From Kriegella aquimaris (GTDB lineage Bacteria > Bacteroidota > Bacteroidia > Flavobacteriales > Flavobacteriaceae), in contig NZ_FNGV01000007.1 in the NCBI RefSeq assembly GCF_900103215.1, positions 215,778 to 279,777 on the forward strand: DNA of 64,000 bases, in the 5' to 3' direction. Every line of letters starts with the position of its first letter. Positions within the stretch are counted from its first letter, which is position 1. Below the pieces are notes generated by a model. That model was given only the letters and a program-made list of their open reading frames with translations, was not told the origin of the DNA and did no database searches. Below, piece by piece: positions 53,756 through 63,809 of the stretch. A program made the position numbers and the translations under genes.

Positions 53756-55117
53756 TTAAAAAGTACCAATAAAGTGGCTTCCTTCTACGTTCACCAGCTC
53801 AGCACCTTTAGTTACTTCACCTGTTTCTGTATCTATGACGTAAATGTTCCCGTTTTGCCCTACAGGGGCTTGGGTTACATATATTTCTGTTCCATCAACT
53901 ACAAAGCCTTGGTATTGGAATAAGTAGAAATCTGGATCATAAGGAATGGCATCAATTTTTACAGCTGTTTTAGCGTTTAAATCTACCAATGCGAAAAATC
54001 CCTGAGCACCGGCAACACCTTCTGCAGATCCATCATGACGGTATGCTAATACTGCTTTACCATTTGCTGCTGGTCTCCAAGCTAAAATATAAGCACCTTC
54101 TATGCCTAAAGCATCGTCCAGATTAAACGCATATGAATCGTCATATTGGTTGTCTGCACCAATTTTCAAGATATGAGAACCTTCTGGGTCACTTTGATTT
54201 GCTTGATAAACACTTCCGTCTAAAAGGAAAGCGTTGATACTACGGTATCCATTTGTATTTCCGTGTCCAACGGTAGAGGTAATTACTGATGGATTCAACA
54301 AAGAAGGATAATCCAATACAATAGTTTTAGAACCTAAAATCTCGTAATCACTGTCACTTTCTGCAGTAGCGGGATCCACTTTGCTTAAACGCGCACCAAT
54401 ATATAATTTATCTCCTGCAGCATTTAAAACAGGCATATCAATTCTAGAGATATAATAGCCGTTTGCTTCTTCCTCTGCACTTAAAGCAACACTGTGCTCT
54501 TGGAATTCTTTTATTGAAGAATTCACTAAATCTAAAGTCACCACACCGATGGTTGCATCGGTACGTGTGTAATTATCGTCTTCGTCAAATTCGTTTTCTG
54601 TAGATACATATACAGCAGCACCTGTTTGATCTCCGTCAAATAATTTTATCCATCTTGGTGCGGTACCAACATAAGGTGCAATGCTTACCTCAGAACCTGT
54701 TGGGGTAAAAGTCTGTCCACCTTCTACGGTGTATTTTGTGTAGTTACCACCCGTATCTCCTGCGTAGCTAATATTAAAAATGGTATTGCCATCTTCAGAA
54801 GATTGCAACCGAGCAGTTCTGTTCGAAGGTGCGATAAAGCCATTTTCAAAAGGCGCTATAGATACCGAAGGATCTTTGGCATCATCACTAGTTACGGAAT
54901 ATATTAAAGTTCCTCCGTTACCGTCACCAGGGTTATCTCCCATTTTAGCTCCAGCAACGGTAATCCATCTAGCTTCTTCCGGTTCCTCGGTATCTGGTTC
55001 TTCAGTATCTGGTTTTGAGATAACAACGGTGTCATCATCATTGTTACAAGCGGTCATTAGTCCGGCTGTTAGTATAACGGTGGCAAAGGTTTTAATGTTT
55101 AAAAAAGTTCGTTTCAT
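53756..55117 (-). CDS. DUF4374 lipoprotein of iron/TonB locus
   Basis: 453 residues. Lipoprotein signal with cysteine at residue 24 (MTACNNDDD), followed by an acidic, repetitive linker (DTEEPDTEEPEE). The mature part is a beta-propeller-like DUF4374 domain; recurring strands (ANGYYISRIDMPVLNAAGDKLYIGARLS, GNIYVIDTETGEVTKG) fit. DUF4374 proteins occur beside TonB receptors for siderophores in Bacteroidota and are probably surface substrate-binding partners. It starts 20 bp after the receptor stop. Confidence 0.8.
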   Translation of the reverse strand: MKRTFLNIKTFATVILTAGLMTACNNDDDTVVISKPDTEEPDTEEPEEARWITVAGAKMGDNPGDGNGGTLIYSVTSDDAKDPSVSIAPFENGFIAPSNRTARLQSSEDGNTIFNISYAGDTGGNYTKYTVEGGQTFTPTGSEVSIAPYVGTAPRWIKLFDGDQTGAAVYVSTENEFDEDDNYTRTDATIGVVTLDLVNSSIKEFQEHSVALSAEEEANGYYISRIDMPVLNAAGDKLYIGARLSKVDPATAESDSDYEILGSKTIVLDYPSLLNPSVITSTVGHGNTNGYRSINAFLLDGSVYQANQSDPEGSHILKIGADNQYDDSYAFNLDDALGIEGAYILAWRPAANGKAVLAYRHDGSAEGVAGAQGFFALVDLNAKTAVKIDAIPYDPDFYLFQYQGFVVDGTEIYVTQAPVGQNGNIYVIDTETGEVTKGAELVNVEGSHFIGTF

Positions 55118-55137
55118 TTTCGGTATTATTTAAAGAA

Positions 55138-57555
55138 TTAAAATTTATTTATTGCGTAATTTAATTTTAGGTAAAAGGCTCTTCCTGGTTTTTGTACAGA
55201 AAGGTTATCGTAAATGGGTTCGTCAAATATATTTTTGATATCAAAACTCATCACAAACTTGTTGTTTGGGAATGCGTAACTAAGTCCGAAATCTTGTGAT
55301 AATTGTTGGGGTACTTCAAAAAACTCGTTACCCACAGTGTTTGTTCCTTGCGAAGTCAAGAATGAAAATTCATCTGTGAAATAAACATTGTAGAAAAGAT
55401 TTAGTCTAGATTTCTTCTGAACCAAATCTTTGAACGAGTAGCGTAAACCACCGTTCATGGTAAAGAATGGTGTGTTTGGAACGTCTATTTCTATTCCTTG
55501 ATTAACAATCTTTAAATCGAAACGAGACACATTAAAGTTGAGGCCAAAATTGTTGTTGTACGTGTAATTCAATTGGGCGTCAATTCCTTTAGATGTACCA
55601 CTACCTTGATTTACATATACTATTAATTCATCATCAACATTTAATGATGTTTCAATAGGCAAGCCAATTCTATCTTTGATATTTCGAGTGAAAACATTCG
55701 TTGATATCGTAAAATCGTGCTTTTTGATGTTAAATGTTCCAAATCTGAATCCTAAGTTGTAGTTATCACTACTTTCTGGATTAATACTTGAATTCGCCAC
55801 AACATTATCTCCGTCATTACCAAATACTTCTGTTTCGTTAGGGAGTCGTATGGCTTTTTCTGCGGAAGTTAAAAGCGTAACATTTGGAATAATTTCATAA
55901 GAAGCCGCAAAGCCATATCCGTTATACTTTTTGTTGCTGCTTACCACTTCATCTACTATCACATCATTTCCATCAGTGTCCGATTCAATAGTAGGGTCAC
56001 TACTTATTGTTTTTTGTTGATAATGCTTGCCAAATAAACTGGCTTTTAATTTTTCTTCGAAAGCTGTTAACTCATAGGTTAAGGAATAGATGTTTTTATG
56101 TAAATCCCGTGTGCCCAAAAATGTGTTTTCTAATACAGACCTTAAAGCATCACTGTCTTCCCTATCAATTCCACTATAAACATGATTTGCTGATACCTTG
56201 TGATGGTCATTAATGGCGTAAGAAATCCCCGTTCTTATTGATGCAACATTTCTTTTGATTTTAGCTAGTGTAGGACCTCCTTCTTGTTGAGAACCCCAAG
56301 TGTATTGGTATTCATCTCCTCTAAAATCAATCGCTCGTTCCCCGTTCCAACTATATGCCCAAGCAACGGTATCGTTTACCGCACGGTTTCTTTTACCATA
56401 TAAGCCGTTTACATTTACATCAAGGCCTTTGGTGAAAAGGTCTTTCTTTTGATAATTTAAACTTGCCAGCAGCGCATCAGATTCTAAGAACCTGTCTTTG
56501 TAAGGGGTAATCGTCATAAAGGCACCGTGCTGTACTTCTTTATAGTCATTAGAACCTGTTAAGCCGACGAAAAATTGATCTGCCCATTTTACATCGGTAT
56601 AACCAATTTGTGCCGTTCCTCCTGTTGATCTATAGGCATCATTAAACCTTTTCGCGGTTATAGGTGTTTGTACGCCGCCTAAACCGGTAACCACAACACT
56701 TCTACCTGATACTTTGTAATCATTGTCAGAATAGTTATGAAAAAGAGATGCTTTAACTGTTAACCCAGATTCTTTAAAACGATACAGGCCATTAACACTT
56801 GCTTGTAATGTGTTGAATGATCCATAAGAAACCGAAGCATTGAAATTGGTTTTTGCATCTTTATGAAGTAGAATGTTTATAGCCCCACCCAAAGCATCAT
56901 CTGCTAAATGCCCGGGAACAACCCCTTTGTAAACCTCAATTTGCTTAATCATTGAGGGCGGAATACTATTCAGGTTAAATGAATTGCCATATGTGGAAAT
57001 AGGAATTCCGTCGATAAAAATACGTACTGAGTTTCCCGATAACCCATTTAAACTATAACGAACGTCAGAACCTAATCCCCCATTTTGCCGAATTTTCACA
57101 CCAACTGTGGTGTTTAACAATTCGTTGGTTTGAATATTCCGTAGACTGGCTTCCTTTGTTTTAACAGCAGTTACGGCAAAGCCTTTGGTCTCAAGCTTTG
57201 TCTCATTTGTCTTTCCATTGACTATAATCTCATCAAGATTCTCTGTGTTTTCAGAAAGCGTAAAGTCTATCCTTATATCCTGTGTGCCATCTTTGATGGT
57301 GATTTTCTTTGAAAGTGAGCCAAAACCGATATAGGATACGATTATATTATATCTGCCATTAGGCACATGCTGTAGTTTATAATATCCGTTTTCATCGGTC
57401 TGTACTCCGTAAGAAGTGTCCTTTAGAAGTACAGTTGCCCATGGCAGGGGTTTACCATCATCGCTGTGTATTCTTCCTGAAATAGTGCTTTTCTGTGATT
57501 GGCCCAGAGCGGCAATCGATAAGAAGAGAAGGGTAACAACAAGGATTTTATTCAT
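55138..57555 (-). CDS. TonB-dependent receptor with CarboxypepD_reg-like domain
   Basis: 805 residues. Signal peptide to about residue 20, a CarboxypepD_reg-like domain (STISGRIHSDDGKPLPWATVLLKDTSYGVQTDENGYYKLQHVPNGRYNIIVSYIGFGS), plug domain (about 115-235, SVRIFIDGIPISTYGNSFNLNSIPPSMIKQIEVYKGVVP), then a 22-strand barrel ending KNIFDEPIYDNLSVQKPGRAFYLKLNYAINKF. It imports a ligand through the outer membrane using TonB energy. The DUF4374, DUF2271 and PepSY-reductase neighbours point to ferric siderophore or heme-type iron. Confidence 0.92.
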   Translation of the reverse strand: MNKILVVTLLFLSIAALGQSQKSTISGRIHSDDGKPLPWATVLLKDTSYGVQTDENGYYKLQHVPNGRYNIIVSYIGFGSLSKKITIKDGTQDIRIDFTLSENTENLDEIIVNGKTNETKLETKGFAVTAVKTKEASLRNIQTNELLNTTVGVKIRQNGGLGSDVRYSLNGLSGNSVRIFIDGIPISTYGNSFNLNSIPPSMIKQIEVYKGVVPGHLADDALGGAINILLHKDAKTNFNASVSYGSFNTLQASVNGLYRFKESGLTVKASLFHNYSDNDYKVSGRSVVVTGLGGVQTPITAKRFNDAYRSTGGTAQIGYTDVKWADQFFVGLTGSNDYKEVQHGAFMTITPYKDRFLESDALLASLNYQKKDLFTKGLDVNVNGLYGKRNRAVNDTVAWAYSWNGERAIDFRGDEYQYTWGSQQEGGPTLAKIKRNVASIRTGISYAINDHHKVSANHVYSGIDREDSDALRSVLENTFLGTRDLHKNIYSLTYELTAFEEKLKASLFGKHYQQKTISSDPTIESDTDGNDVIVDEVVSSNKKYNGYGFAASYEIIPNVTLLTSAEKAIRLPNETEVFGNDGDNVVANSSINPESSDNYNLGFRFGTFNIKKHDFTISTNVFTRNIKDRIGLPIETSLNVDDELIVYVNQGSGTSKGIDAQLNYTYNNNFGLNFNVSRFDLKIVNQGIEIDVPNTPFFTMNGGLRYSFKDLVQKKSRLNLFYNVYFTDEFSFLTSQGTNTVGNEFFEVPQQLSQDFGLSYAFPNNKFVMSFDIKNIFDEPIYDNLSVQKPGRAFYLKLNYAINKF

Positions 57556-57589
57556 AACTAAATATTATCTACTATCTTTATTAAGATTT

Positions 57590-57618
57590 AATCTAAATAA
57601 TTTAGATTTGCAAATCTA
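57590..57618. promoter_or_regulatory. nested palindromes in receptor/AraC intergenic region
   Basis: AATCTAAAT-A-ATTTAGATT (57590-57608) is a perfect 19-bp palindrome and TAGATTTGCAAATCTA (57603-57618) a perfect 16-bp palindrome that overlaps it. The second contains TAGATTTG in both directions, matching -7 elements for both the AraC regulator (plus) and the TonB receptor (minus). AGATT/AATCT half-sites also recur just before (AAGATTTAATCT). A metal-dependent or AraC operator is likely. Confidence 0.6.
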
Positions 57619-57677
57619 GGCTAGTTGTCAAGGAAGCAGTAACGCAAAAGGAATTTTTAAATACGAAAAAGGAAGTA

Positions 57678-58661
57678 ATGAGGTTGAGACTTAAAAAGCA
57701 TGGGGTTGAACAATATCTCCATAAGAATATCATAGGAGAAAAGCTGTTTAGCAACTCTTTTATCGAAAATTCAGTTCAATATTATCTTTTGGAAAGCGCG
57801 GTAAAGGAGGGTACTGTAGCAGTTAATGGGTCGATATTTCCATATAAAAAAATACCTTTCCGGAAGAACTTTGAAATGCTTGTTTCAAGTGATTGTCCTG
57901 TTTTAAAAATTCATTTTTCGTTGGAAGGGGGGTATTGTTATGAATCTCTGAAAGCGGATGAATATGTAATCGATATTCCTGAAAATCATTGCAATATGAT
58001 TTACTTACCAACCCAGGAAGGAAAGGATATATTTTCAAATGAAAATTCCAAAAGCTTTGAAATATATGTTGCGCATGATTATTTGCAACGCCTATTGTGT
58101 CCTGAATTTAAAGAATCGTGTGCTAAAATGAATAAGGCCATGACCAATTTAGAAGCGTGTGCACTCTGGGAAAAGAACAGGCCTATATCCGCGCAGGTAA
58201 GTAGCAAGATAAATGAGATTCTACAATGCCCTTATGAGGGTCATGTGAGGCAAAGTTATTTGGATGGTAAACTCACAACATTGCTGATCGACTTTTTATT
58301 GGGCCAGCAAGCTTCCAAGGCTTTGAAAAAAAATATAAAAATACCAAAATCGGACTATTTGGCCTTGGTGAAGGTCGAAGCATACATAAGAAAAAATTTA
58401 AAGAAGTCCCTTAATATTTTAGATCTGGCGGATATTGCGGGATTCAATGCCACCAAACTAAAAAGAGATTTCAAGCGGGTTTACGGCATAACTATCTTTA
58501 AACATATTACGGCTCTACGAATGCAAGAGGCAAAGAAAATGATTACAGAAGAAGGCGCTTCTATAGCGCAGGCTGCTTATGAAGTGGGCTATGCCAATCC
58601 CCAACATTTTACTGCTGCTTTTAAAAGAACTATGGGGTATGTACCAAGTCAACTAAAATAG
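57678..58661 (+). CDS. AraC family transcriptional regulator
   Basis: 327 residues. A divergent N-terminal ligand domain (about 1-215) is followed by two helix-turn-helix motifs (about 225-327): LNILDLADIAGFNATKLKRDFKRVYG and ASIAQAAYEVGYANPQHFTAAFKRTMGYVPSQLK. Divergent from the TonB receptor, as with PchR-type regulators that activate siderophore receptors with a ferric-siderophore co-inducer. The nested palindromes at 57590-57618 could be its target. Confidence 0.9.
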   Translation: MRLRLKKHGVEQYLHKNIIGEKLFSNSFIENSVQYYLLESAVKEGTVAVNGSIFPYKKIPFRKNFEMLVSSDCPVLKIHFSLEGGYCYESLKADEYVIDIPENHCNMIYLPTQEGKDIFSNENSKSFEIYVAHDYLQRLLCPEFKESCAKMNKAMTNLEACALWEKNRPISAQVSSKINEILQCPYEGHVRQSYLDGKLTTLLIDFLLGQQASKALKKNIKIPKSDYLALVKVEAYIRKNLKKSLNILDLADIAGFNATKLKRDFKRVYGITIFKHITALRMQEAKKMITEEGASIAQAAYEVGYANPQHFTAAFKRTMGYVPSQLK

Positions 58662-58757
58662 TCAATTTACGTAATGTGCGTCTTGATTTTAGAAGTACAA
58701 TATGGTGTCATGGGTCTTTAAGACTGCCTTTCAAGTATTGTTGGGTTTTGCACCGCT

Positions 58758-59555
58758 CTAACCTGAAATGAGTTGACGAAGTATGTGTTCTACACCATGT
58801 TCGTTGTTGCTCAACGTGCTATAATTGGCTGCTTTTTTTACGTTTGGATGCGCATTTTCCATAGCAAAACTGAAATCGGCCAAAGACAACATTTCAAGAT
58901 CATTGTTGTAGTCACCAAAAACCATGGTCTCTTTCGGTGTGATGTTGTACATTTTTTGCACCTTTTCTAAAGCAAAACCTTTATTGGCATTGGGGCTTGA
59001 TATGTCTACCCAGTTTTCTCCAGAAACTTTCACCTTTAGGTCACCTTCCAAATGTTTTACCGCTGGATAAATATATTTCTCCGAGCTTTCAAAATGATAT
59101 ATTGCTATTTTTAGAATTTCCCCTTCAAAGGCTCTAAGGTCGTCGAGAAATTCAAATTCCGTATAATATTCTTTAAGCTTATCGACAAATTCATTTGAGG
59201 TGCCCAATAAGTAGGCCGTATCGCCTCCACATAACACGGGGTGTATGTTAGGTACTTTGTCCAAAACGTCTAAAATCGTGTTTTTCGCCCCATTTGCCAA
59301 TGGTGTAAATATAAGCTCTTCTCCATTTTTCCTGGCTAGACCCCCATTCTCCGCAATGACGATAATATCGTCCTTGATGGATGACAATTTGTCGATTATG
59401 CTGTGGTATTGTCTTCCACTGGCCGCCACGAATACGATATCTTTCTTTCTAAGTTCTTTAAAAAGCTCAAAAAATTGATCACTGACCTGATGATCGGAAT
59501 TGAGAAGCGTACCGTCCATATCGGTAACTACCATTTTAATTTGGGATAAATCCAT
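58758..59555 (-). CDS. Cof-type HAD-family phosphatase
   Basis: 265 residues. HAD motif I MVVTDMDGTLLNSDH (DxDGT), motif II at VAASGRQ, motif III lysine in NKGFALEKVQKMY, and motif IV MVFGDYNNDLEMLSLADFSFAMENAHPNVKKAA. C2-cap Cof/YidA subfamily; dephosphorylates sugar phosphates, FMN or related small molecules. Specific substrate unknown. Confidence 0.92.
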   Translation of the reverse strand: MDLSQIKMVVTDMDGTLLNSDHQVSDQFFELFKELRKKDIVFVAASGRQYHSIIDKLSSIKDDIIVIAENGGLARKNGEELIFTPLANGAKNTILDVLDKVPNIHPVLCGGDTAYLLGTSNEFVDKLKEYYTEFEFLDDLRAFEGEILKIAIYHFESSEKYIYPAVKHLEGDLKVKVSGENWVDISSPNANKGFALEKVQKMYNITPKETMVFGDYNNDLEMLSLADFSFAMENAHPNVKKAANYSTLSNNEHGVEHILRQLISG

Positions 59556-59650
59556 CGAAAATATTTTTAAGCGGCAAAGGTATTTGTTATGAATGGGATA
59601 ATGGCTTAGTTTTAGAAAGTTTTACATTTTATCGATACGTTTAAAAGGCT

Positions 59651-60073
59651 ATGAAATTTTATCAGAAAGAAATCAGGTTAAAGGGTTACGAAAGAGGATT
59701 TCACTTAATTACGGAAGATGTTATAGTGGCGTTACCTGAATTAAAGCACATAGTCACCGGAATGCTTCAGGTCTTTATCAAACATACTTCGGCGAGTTTA
59801 ACTATTAATGAAAATGCCGACCCTACAGTGCGAATTGATTTTGAAAGCCATATGAATACAATGGTGCCTGAAAATGCCCCTTATTATATTCATACGTACG
59901 AGGGGCCAGACGACATGCCAGCACATATCAAATCGTCATTGATGGGCTCATCTGTGCAAATTCCAGTTACCAGAGGAAAGCTGAATCTTGGAATATGGCA
60001 AGGCATCTATCTTTGCGAACACAGAAACCATAGTTCGGGAAGAAATTTGGTCATCACCGCTTTTGGAGAATGA
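59651..60073 (+). CDS. YjbQ family protein
   Basis: 140 residues. UPF0047/YjbQ signature: GFHLITEDVIVALPELKHIVTGMLQVFIKHTSASLTINENADPTVRIDFESHMNTMVPENAPYYIHTYEGPDDMPAHIKSSLMGSSVQIPVTRGKLNLGIWQGIYLCEHR. Family members have been named secondary thiamine-phosphate synthase on weak evidence; the cellular role is unsettled. The stop is followed by a strong terminator. Confidence 0.9.
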   Translation: MKFYQKEIRLKGYERGFHLITEDVIVALPELKHIVTGMLQVFIKHTSASLTINENADPTVRIDFESHMNTMVPENAPYYIHTYEGPDDMPAHIKSSLMGSSVQIPVTRGKLNLGIWQGIYLCEHRNHSSGRNLVITAFGE

Positions 60074-60086
60074 AATAGAGTGTATA

Positions 60087-60124
60087 AAAAAATCCGGTCG
60101 ACTTACAAGTCGACCGGATTTTTT
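60087..60124. terminator. bidirectional terminator between yjbQ-like gene and rplT
   Basis: Stem of about 16 bp with core ATCCGGTCGACTT/AAGTCGACCGGAT, A-run before, T-run after. It would end the yjbQ-like gene from the left and the thrS-infC-rpmI-rplT operon from the right. Confidence 0.85.
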
Positions 60125-60152
60125 ATGTGAGCTTACTGATTTGTTTGTTATA

Positions 60153-60497
60153 CTATTTTACTTTATCCACAATCGCTTTAAAGGCATCGGGATGGTTCAT
60201 TGCCAAATCGGCTAAAACCTTTCGGTTTAGGTCAATTTGATTTGCTTTCACCTTTCCCATAAATTGAGAATACGACATTCCATGTAACCGGGCACCTGCA
60301 TTAATACGGGTAATCCATAAGGCACGAAATGTTCTTTTTTTGTTTCTTCGGTCTCTATAAGCATATAGCATTGCTTTTTCAACCGCATTTTTTGCTACTG
60401 TCCAGACGTTTTTACGTCTTCCGAAGTAACCTTTGGCTTGCTTCATCACCTTTTTTCTTCTGGCTCTAGAAGCAACTGCATTTACTGATCTTGGCAT
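60153..60497 (-). CDS. rplT: 50S ribosomal protein L20
   Basis: 114 residues, typical length. [77 protein letters not shown] is the conserved L20 sequence. It assembles into the 50S subunit and in many bacteria represses its own operon. Last gene of the thrS-infC-rpmI-rplT unit. Confidence 0.98.
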   Translation of the reverse strand: MPRSVNAVASRARRKKVMKQAKGYFGRRKNVWTVAKNAVEKAMLYAYRDRRNKKRTFRALWITRINAGARLHGMSYSQFMGKVKANQIDLNRKVLADLAMNHPDAFKAIVDKVK

Positions 60498-60621
60498 AAT
60501 TTTGAATTTTTTGTAGTAGGCGGTCTATTTGACACTTTGCAATATTCTCAATCACAGTTGTAATGTGATTTTCGATTATGAGCCTAACTCCAGGGTTAAT
60601 GTTAATTACCGAATTGAACAA

Positions 60622-60819
60622 TTATTTCAAACACAATTGTTCTTTGATACTTTTTTCATCCGCTTTGTGTACCAAAGTGGAATGCGTTAAATTAAGTTTT
60701 CGCTTTTTAGACTTCTTCGTAAGAATGTGGCTCTTAAAAGCGTGTTTTCTCTTAATTTTTCCCGTACCGGTAAGCTTGAACCGCTTTTTGGCACTGGATT
60801 TTGTTTTCATTTTAGGCAT
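60622..60819 (-). CDS. rpmI: 50S ribosomal protein L35
   Basis: 65 residues. [50 protein letters not shown] is the L35 signature. Between infC (68-bp gap) and rplT (124-bp gap). Confidence 0.97.
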   Translation of the reverse strand: MPKMKTKSSAKKRFKLTGTGKIKRKHAFKSHILTKKSKKRKLNLTHSTLVHKADEKSIKEQLCLK

Positions 60820-60887
60820 TTTCTATCTATATTTAATCAATGATGTCCTGAAAATTATCAGGATATTTCAGTAGCTCACCTACTAAT

Positions 60888-61442
60888 TTATTTTTTTGTC
60901 TTTGCCGCGATGAACATGGTCATCCGTTTTCCTTCGAGTTTAGGCATTTGTTCTACCTTTCCCCATTCTTCTAGTTCAGAGGCCAGTCGTAACAATAAGA
61001 TCTCACCTTGATCTTTATATACGATAGAACGGCCTTTGAAAAAAACATATGCCTTTAACTTGGCTCCGTCTTTTAAAAACTTTTCGGCATGTTTCTTTTT
61101 AAACTCATAGTCGTGGTCATCTGTTTGCGGACCGAAACGTATTTCTTTTACAACAACTTTAGACGCCTTGGCCTTCATGGCCTTTTCGCGCTTCTTTTGT
61201 TCGTATAGAAACTTTTTATAATCTATGATTTTACAAACGGGCGGATCTGCCTTTGGTGATATCTCCACCAAATCCAATCCCATTTCTTCAGATTTGTCGA
61301 GTGCCTCCCGTGTAGGATAAACACCGACCTCTACATTGTCCCCCACCAACCTGACTTTTGGTGCCAAAATTTTTTCATTGATTTTATGGGGGTTTTTATT
61401 CTCCCTCCTAGGTTGGGGCCTAAATCTTTTTCTTATAGCTAT
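60888..61442 (-). CDS. infC: translation initiation factor IF-3, probable ATA start
   Basis: 184 residues if read from ATA 61442-61440 ([25 protein letters not shown] then [17 protein letters not shown]). The frame has no ATG, GTG or TTG between an in-frame TAA upstream and the TTG at 61367, and starting at that TTG would remove the conserved basic N-terminus. IF-3 genes use rare starts such as ATT in enterobacteria for autoregulation, so ATA fits. IF-3 stops subunit association and checks the start codon. The second ATA at 61436 is a less likely alternative. Confidence 0.9.
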   Translation of the reverse strand: MAIRKRFRPQPRRENKNPHKINEKILAPKVRLVGDNVEVGVYPTREALDKSEEMGLDLVEISPKADPPVCKIIDYKKFLYEQKKREKAMKAKASKVVVKEIRFGPQTDDHDYEFKKKHAEKFLKDGAKLKAYVFFKGRSIVYKDQGEILLLRLASELEEWGKVEQMPKLEGKRMTMFIAAKTKK

Positions 61443-61473
61443 GACTCGTACTTTTTAGTTAAACATTAGGTTT

Positions 61474-63411
61474 TTAAAACGACTTTAAGGTACTGTTTAT
61501 TTCTTTAGTTACCAAGTCGGAAAACTGCTCTAAGGTAATTGTGCCTAAATCTTCTCCGCCGTGTTTTCGAACGGATATGGTGTTTGTGGCTTCCTCGTTT
61601 TCCCCGACAATCAACATATACGGTATTTTATTCATTTCTGCCTCCCGTATTTTCTTGCCAACAGTCTCGTTTCTGTTATCAATGAGGGCGCGAATTTCGT
61701 TATTTTCTAAGGAAATTAAAACTTTTTCGGCATATTTTTCATGTTTCTCGCTAATAGGCAGTACAATAGCTTGCTCTGGAGTCAACCATAATGGGAAATT
61801 TCCACCCGTATGCTCCAATAAAAGTGCAATGAATCGCTCCATACTTCCAAAAGGGGCCCGATGTATCATTACAGGTCTGTGAAGTTCGTTGTCGCTCCCC
61901 TTATAGGTAAGGTCGAAACGCTCAGGAAGGTTATAGTCTACTTGAATGGTGCCCAATTGCCATTGTCTCCCGAGGGCATCCTTAATCATAAAGTCTAATT
62001 TCGGACCGTAAAAGGCGGCTTCACCACTTTCGATAACAAAATCCAATCCTTTTTCCTTCGCGGCGTTAATAATTGCGTTTTCCGCTTTTTCCCAATTTTC
62101 AACGGATCCGATGTACTTCTCCGGTTTTTGCAGATCACGAACAGAAACTTGGGCGGTAAAATCTTCAAAGCCTAAAGATCGTAAGACGTACAATGATAGA
62201 TCGATGACGTTTTTAAATTCTTGATCCAATTGGTCGGGGGTGCAAAATATATGGGCATCGTCTTGAGTAAAACCACGCACCCGGGTCAACCCGTGAAGCT
62301 CACCACTTTGTTCATAACGATAGACAGTACCAAATTCTGCAAAACGTTTTGGCAGGTCTTTATAAGAATGGGGTTTGAAATTGAAAACCTCACAGTGATG
62401 CGGACAGTTCATGGGCTTTAGCAGAAACTCTTCATCTTCTTTCGGAGTATGAATAGGTTGAAAACTGTCGGCTCCATATTTTTCATAATGACCTGAAGTG
62501 ACGTAAAGTTCTTTTTGGCCGATATGAGGGGTAATGACCATCTCATATCCGGCTTTTTTCTGTGCTTTTTTTAAGAATTGCTCCAATCGCTCGCGCAAGG
62601 CGGCACCTTTTGGCAACCATAACGGTAAACCTTGGCCCACCTTTTGTGAGAAAGTGAACAGTTCCAGTTCTTTTCCTAATTTTCTGTGATCTCTTTTTTT
62701 GGCTTCTTCAAGCAGGGCTAGATACTCGGTAAGCTCTTTTTGTTTTGGAAAAGAGATGCCATATACACGAGTCAGTTGTTTTTCATTCTCGTCACCTTTA
62801 TAATAGGCGCCCGCCACACTAAGTATTTTAACGGCCTTTACGATACCGGTGTTAGGTATATGCCCGCCTCGACAAAGATCAGTGAAGCTACTATGGTCAC
62901 AGAACGTAATAGTTCCGTCTTCTAAATTACTAATAAGGTCTACCTTATATTCATTCTTACTCTTATAATATGATAAGGCTTCGTTCTTGCTTACGGCCCT
63001 CATAGAGAAATTGTGCTTTCCACGGGCTATTTCCAACATCTTATCTTCGATAGCCTTAAAATCTTTCTCTGAAATGGTTTCGTCGCCAAGATCGACATCA
63101 TAATAGAATCCGTTATCGATGGCTGGTCCGACCCAAAGTTTCACATTAGGGTATAACTCTTCCAAGGCCTGGGCCAAAATATGGGCCGATGAATGCCAGA
63201 AAGCTTTTTTGCCTTCAGGGTTGTTCCAGGTGTAAAGTACCAACGAACCATCCTGAGTGAGGGGCGTGGTAGTTTCGACCACGGTGTCATTGAATTTTGC
63301 CGAAATTACATTTCGGGCCAGTCCCTCACTAATATTTTTAGCAACATCCATGGGAGTGATGCCTGTGTTGTGTTCTTTTATAGTGCCGTCTGGTAGCGTA
63401 ATTTTAATCAT
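61474..63411 (-). CDS. thrS: threonine-tRNA ligase
   Basis: 645 residues, normal length. TGS domain ([27 protein letters not shown]), editing domain with [16 protein letters not shown] and [15 protein letters not shown], class II core with zinc ligands in MNCPHHC, DDAHIFC and [13 protein letters not shown], and anticodon-binding C-terminus. First gene of the thrS-infC-rpmI-rplT operon; the promoter lies at 63440-63470. Confidence 0.98.
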   Translation of the reverse strand: MIKITLPDGTIKEHNTGITPMDVAKNISEGLARNVISAKFNDTVVETTTPLTQDGSLVLYTWNNPEGKKAFWHSSAHILAQALEELYPNVKLWVGPAIDNGFYYDVDLGDETISEKDFKAIEDKMLEIARGKHNFSMRAVSKNEALSYYKSKNEYKVDLISNLEDGTITFCDHSSFTDLCRGGHIPNTGIVKAVKILSVAGAYYKGDENEKQLTRVYGISFPKQKELTEYLALLEEAKKRDHRKLGKELELFTFSQKVGQGLPLWLPKGAALRERLEQFLKKAQKKAGYEMVITPHIGQKELYVTSGHYEKYGADSFQPIHTPKEDEEFLLKPMNCPHHCEVFNFKPHSYKDLPKRFAEFGTVYRYEQSGELHGLTRVRGFTQDDAHIFCTPDQLDQEFKNVIDLSLYVLRSLGFEDFTAQVSVRDLQKPEKYIGSVENWEKAENAIINAAKEKGLDFVIESGEAAFYGPKLDFMIKDALGRQWQLGTIQVDYNLPERFDLTYKGSDNELHRPVMIHRAPFGSMERFIALLLEHTGGNFPLWLTPEQAIVLPISEKHEKYAEKVLISLENNEIRALIDNRNETVGKKIREAEMNKIPYMLIVGENEEATNTISVRKHGGEDLGTITLEQFSDLVTKEINSTLKSF

Positions 63412-63439
63412 ACCTTTATATACCTATATTATAAGGATG

Positions 63440-63470
63440 CAAATATACTATCTAGTATTGATGCTGACAA
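63440..63470 (-). promoter_or_regulatory. promoter of thrS-infC-rpmI-rplT
   Basis: On the minus strand TTG (63470-63468), 20 bases, TATATTTG (63447-63440), an exact -7 element. It lies about 30 bases upstream of the thrS ATG (63411). Confidence 0.7.
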
Positions 63471-63673
63471 TAATAATAAATGTGTTTTTGACCGTATGCT
63501 TGATTCTATATATATGGAATGGATATAGCTGTTCATTGGGTTCTATAACCCGCTTTGAATTGATAATCTGGTTGCACCTGTTTTTTTTCGGATAATTTTC
63601 ATCCGTAAAAGCCTATAATACAGTACGCTCCGTGATGGATAAAAAAAAGTTTAAAAAACGCATGAAAAAAGTG

Positions 63674-63703
63674 TTGCGTAGTATTGAAAAGGTTGTAGAT
63701 TTG
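63674..63703 (+). promoter_or_regulatory. upstream rRNA-type promoter P1
   Basis: TTG (63674-63676), 19 bases, TAGATTTG (63696-63703), matching the Bacteroidota consensus. First of two tandem promoters reading out of the right edge. Confidence 0.65.
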
Positions 63704-63809
63704 CAGCCCGAAACGATGTAAGTCGTTGTAGGGAAACGGCCTTCGGGCCACGTTCATTGATCGTGTTGTTTTTGCCGGAGAGGGATAAAAAAAGTTTTTT
63801 TCATTTTTA

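Noticed and set aside
63425..63595. Hydrophobic 50-aa frame between thrS and the rRNA promoters
   Set aside because: It overlaps the thrS promoter and its hydrophobicity is expected from T-rich sequence; no conservation evidence available.
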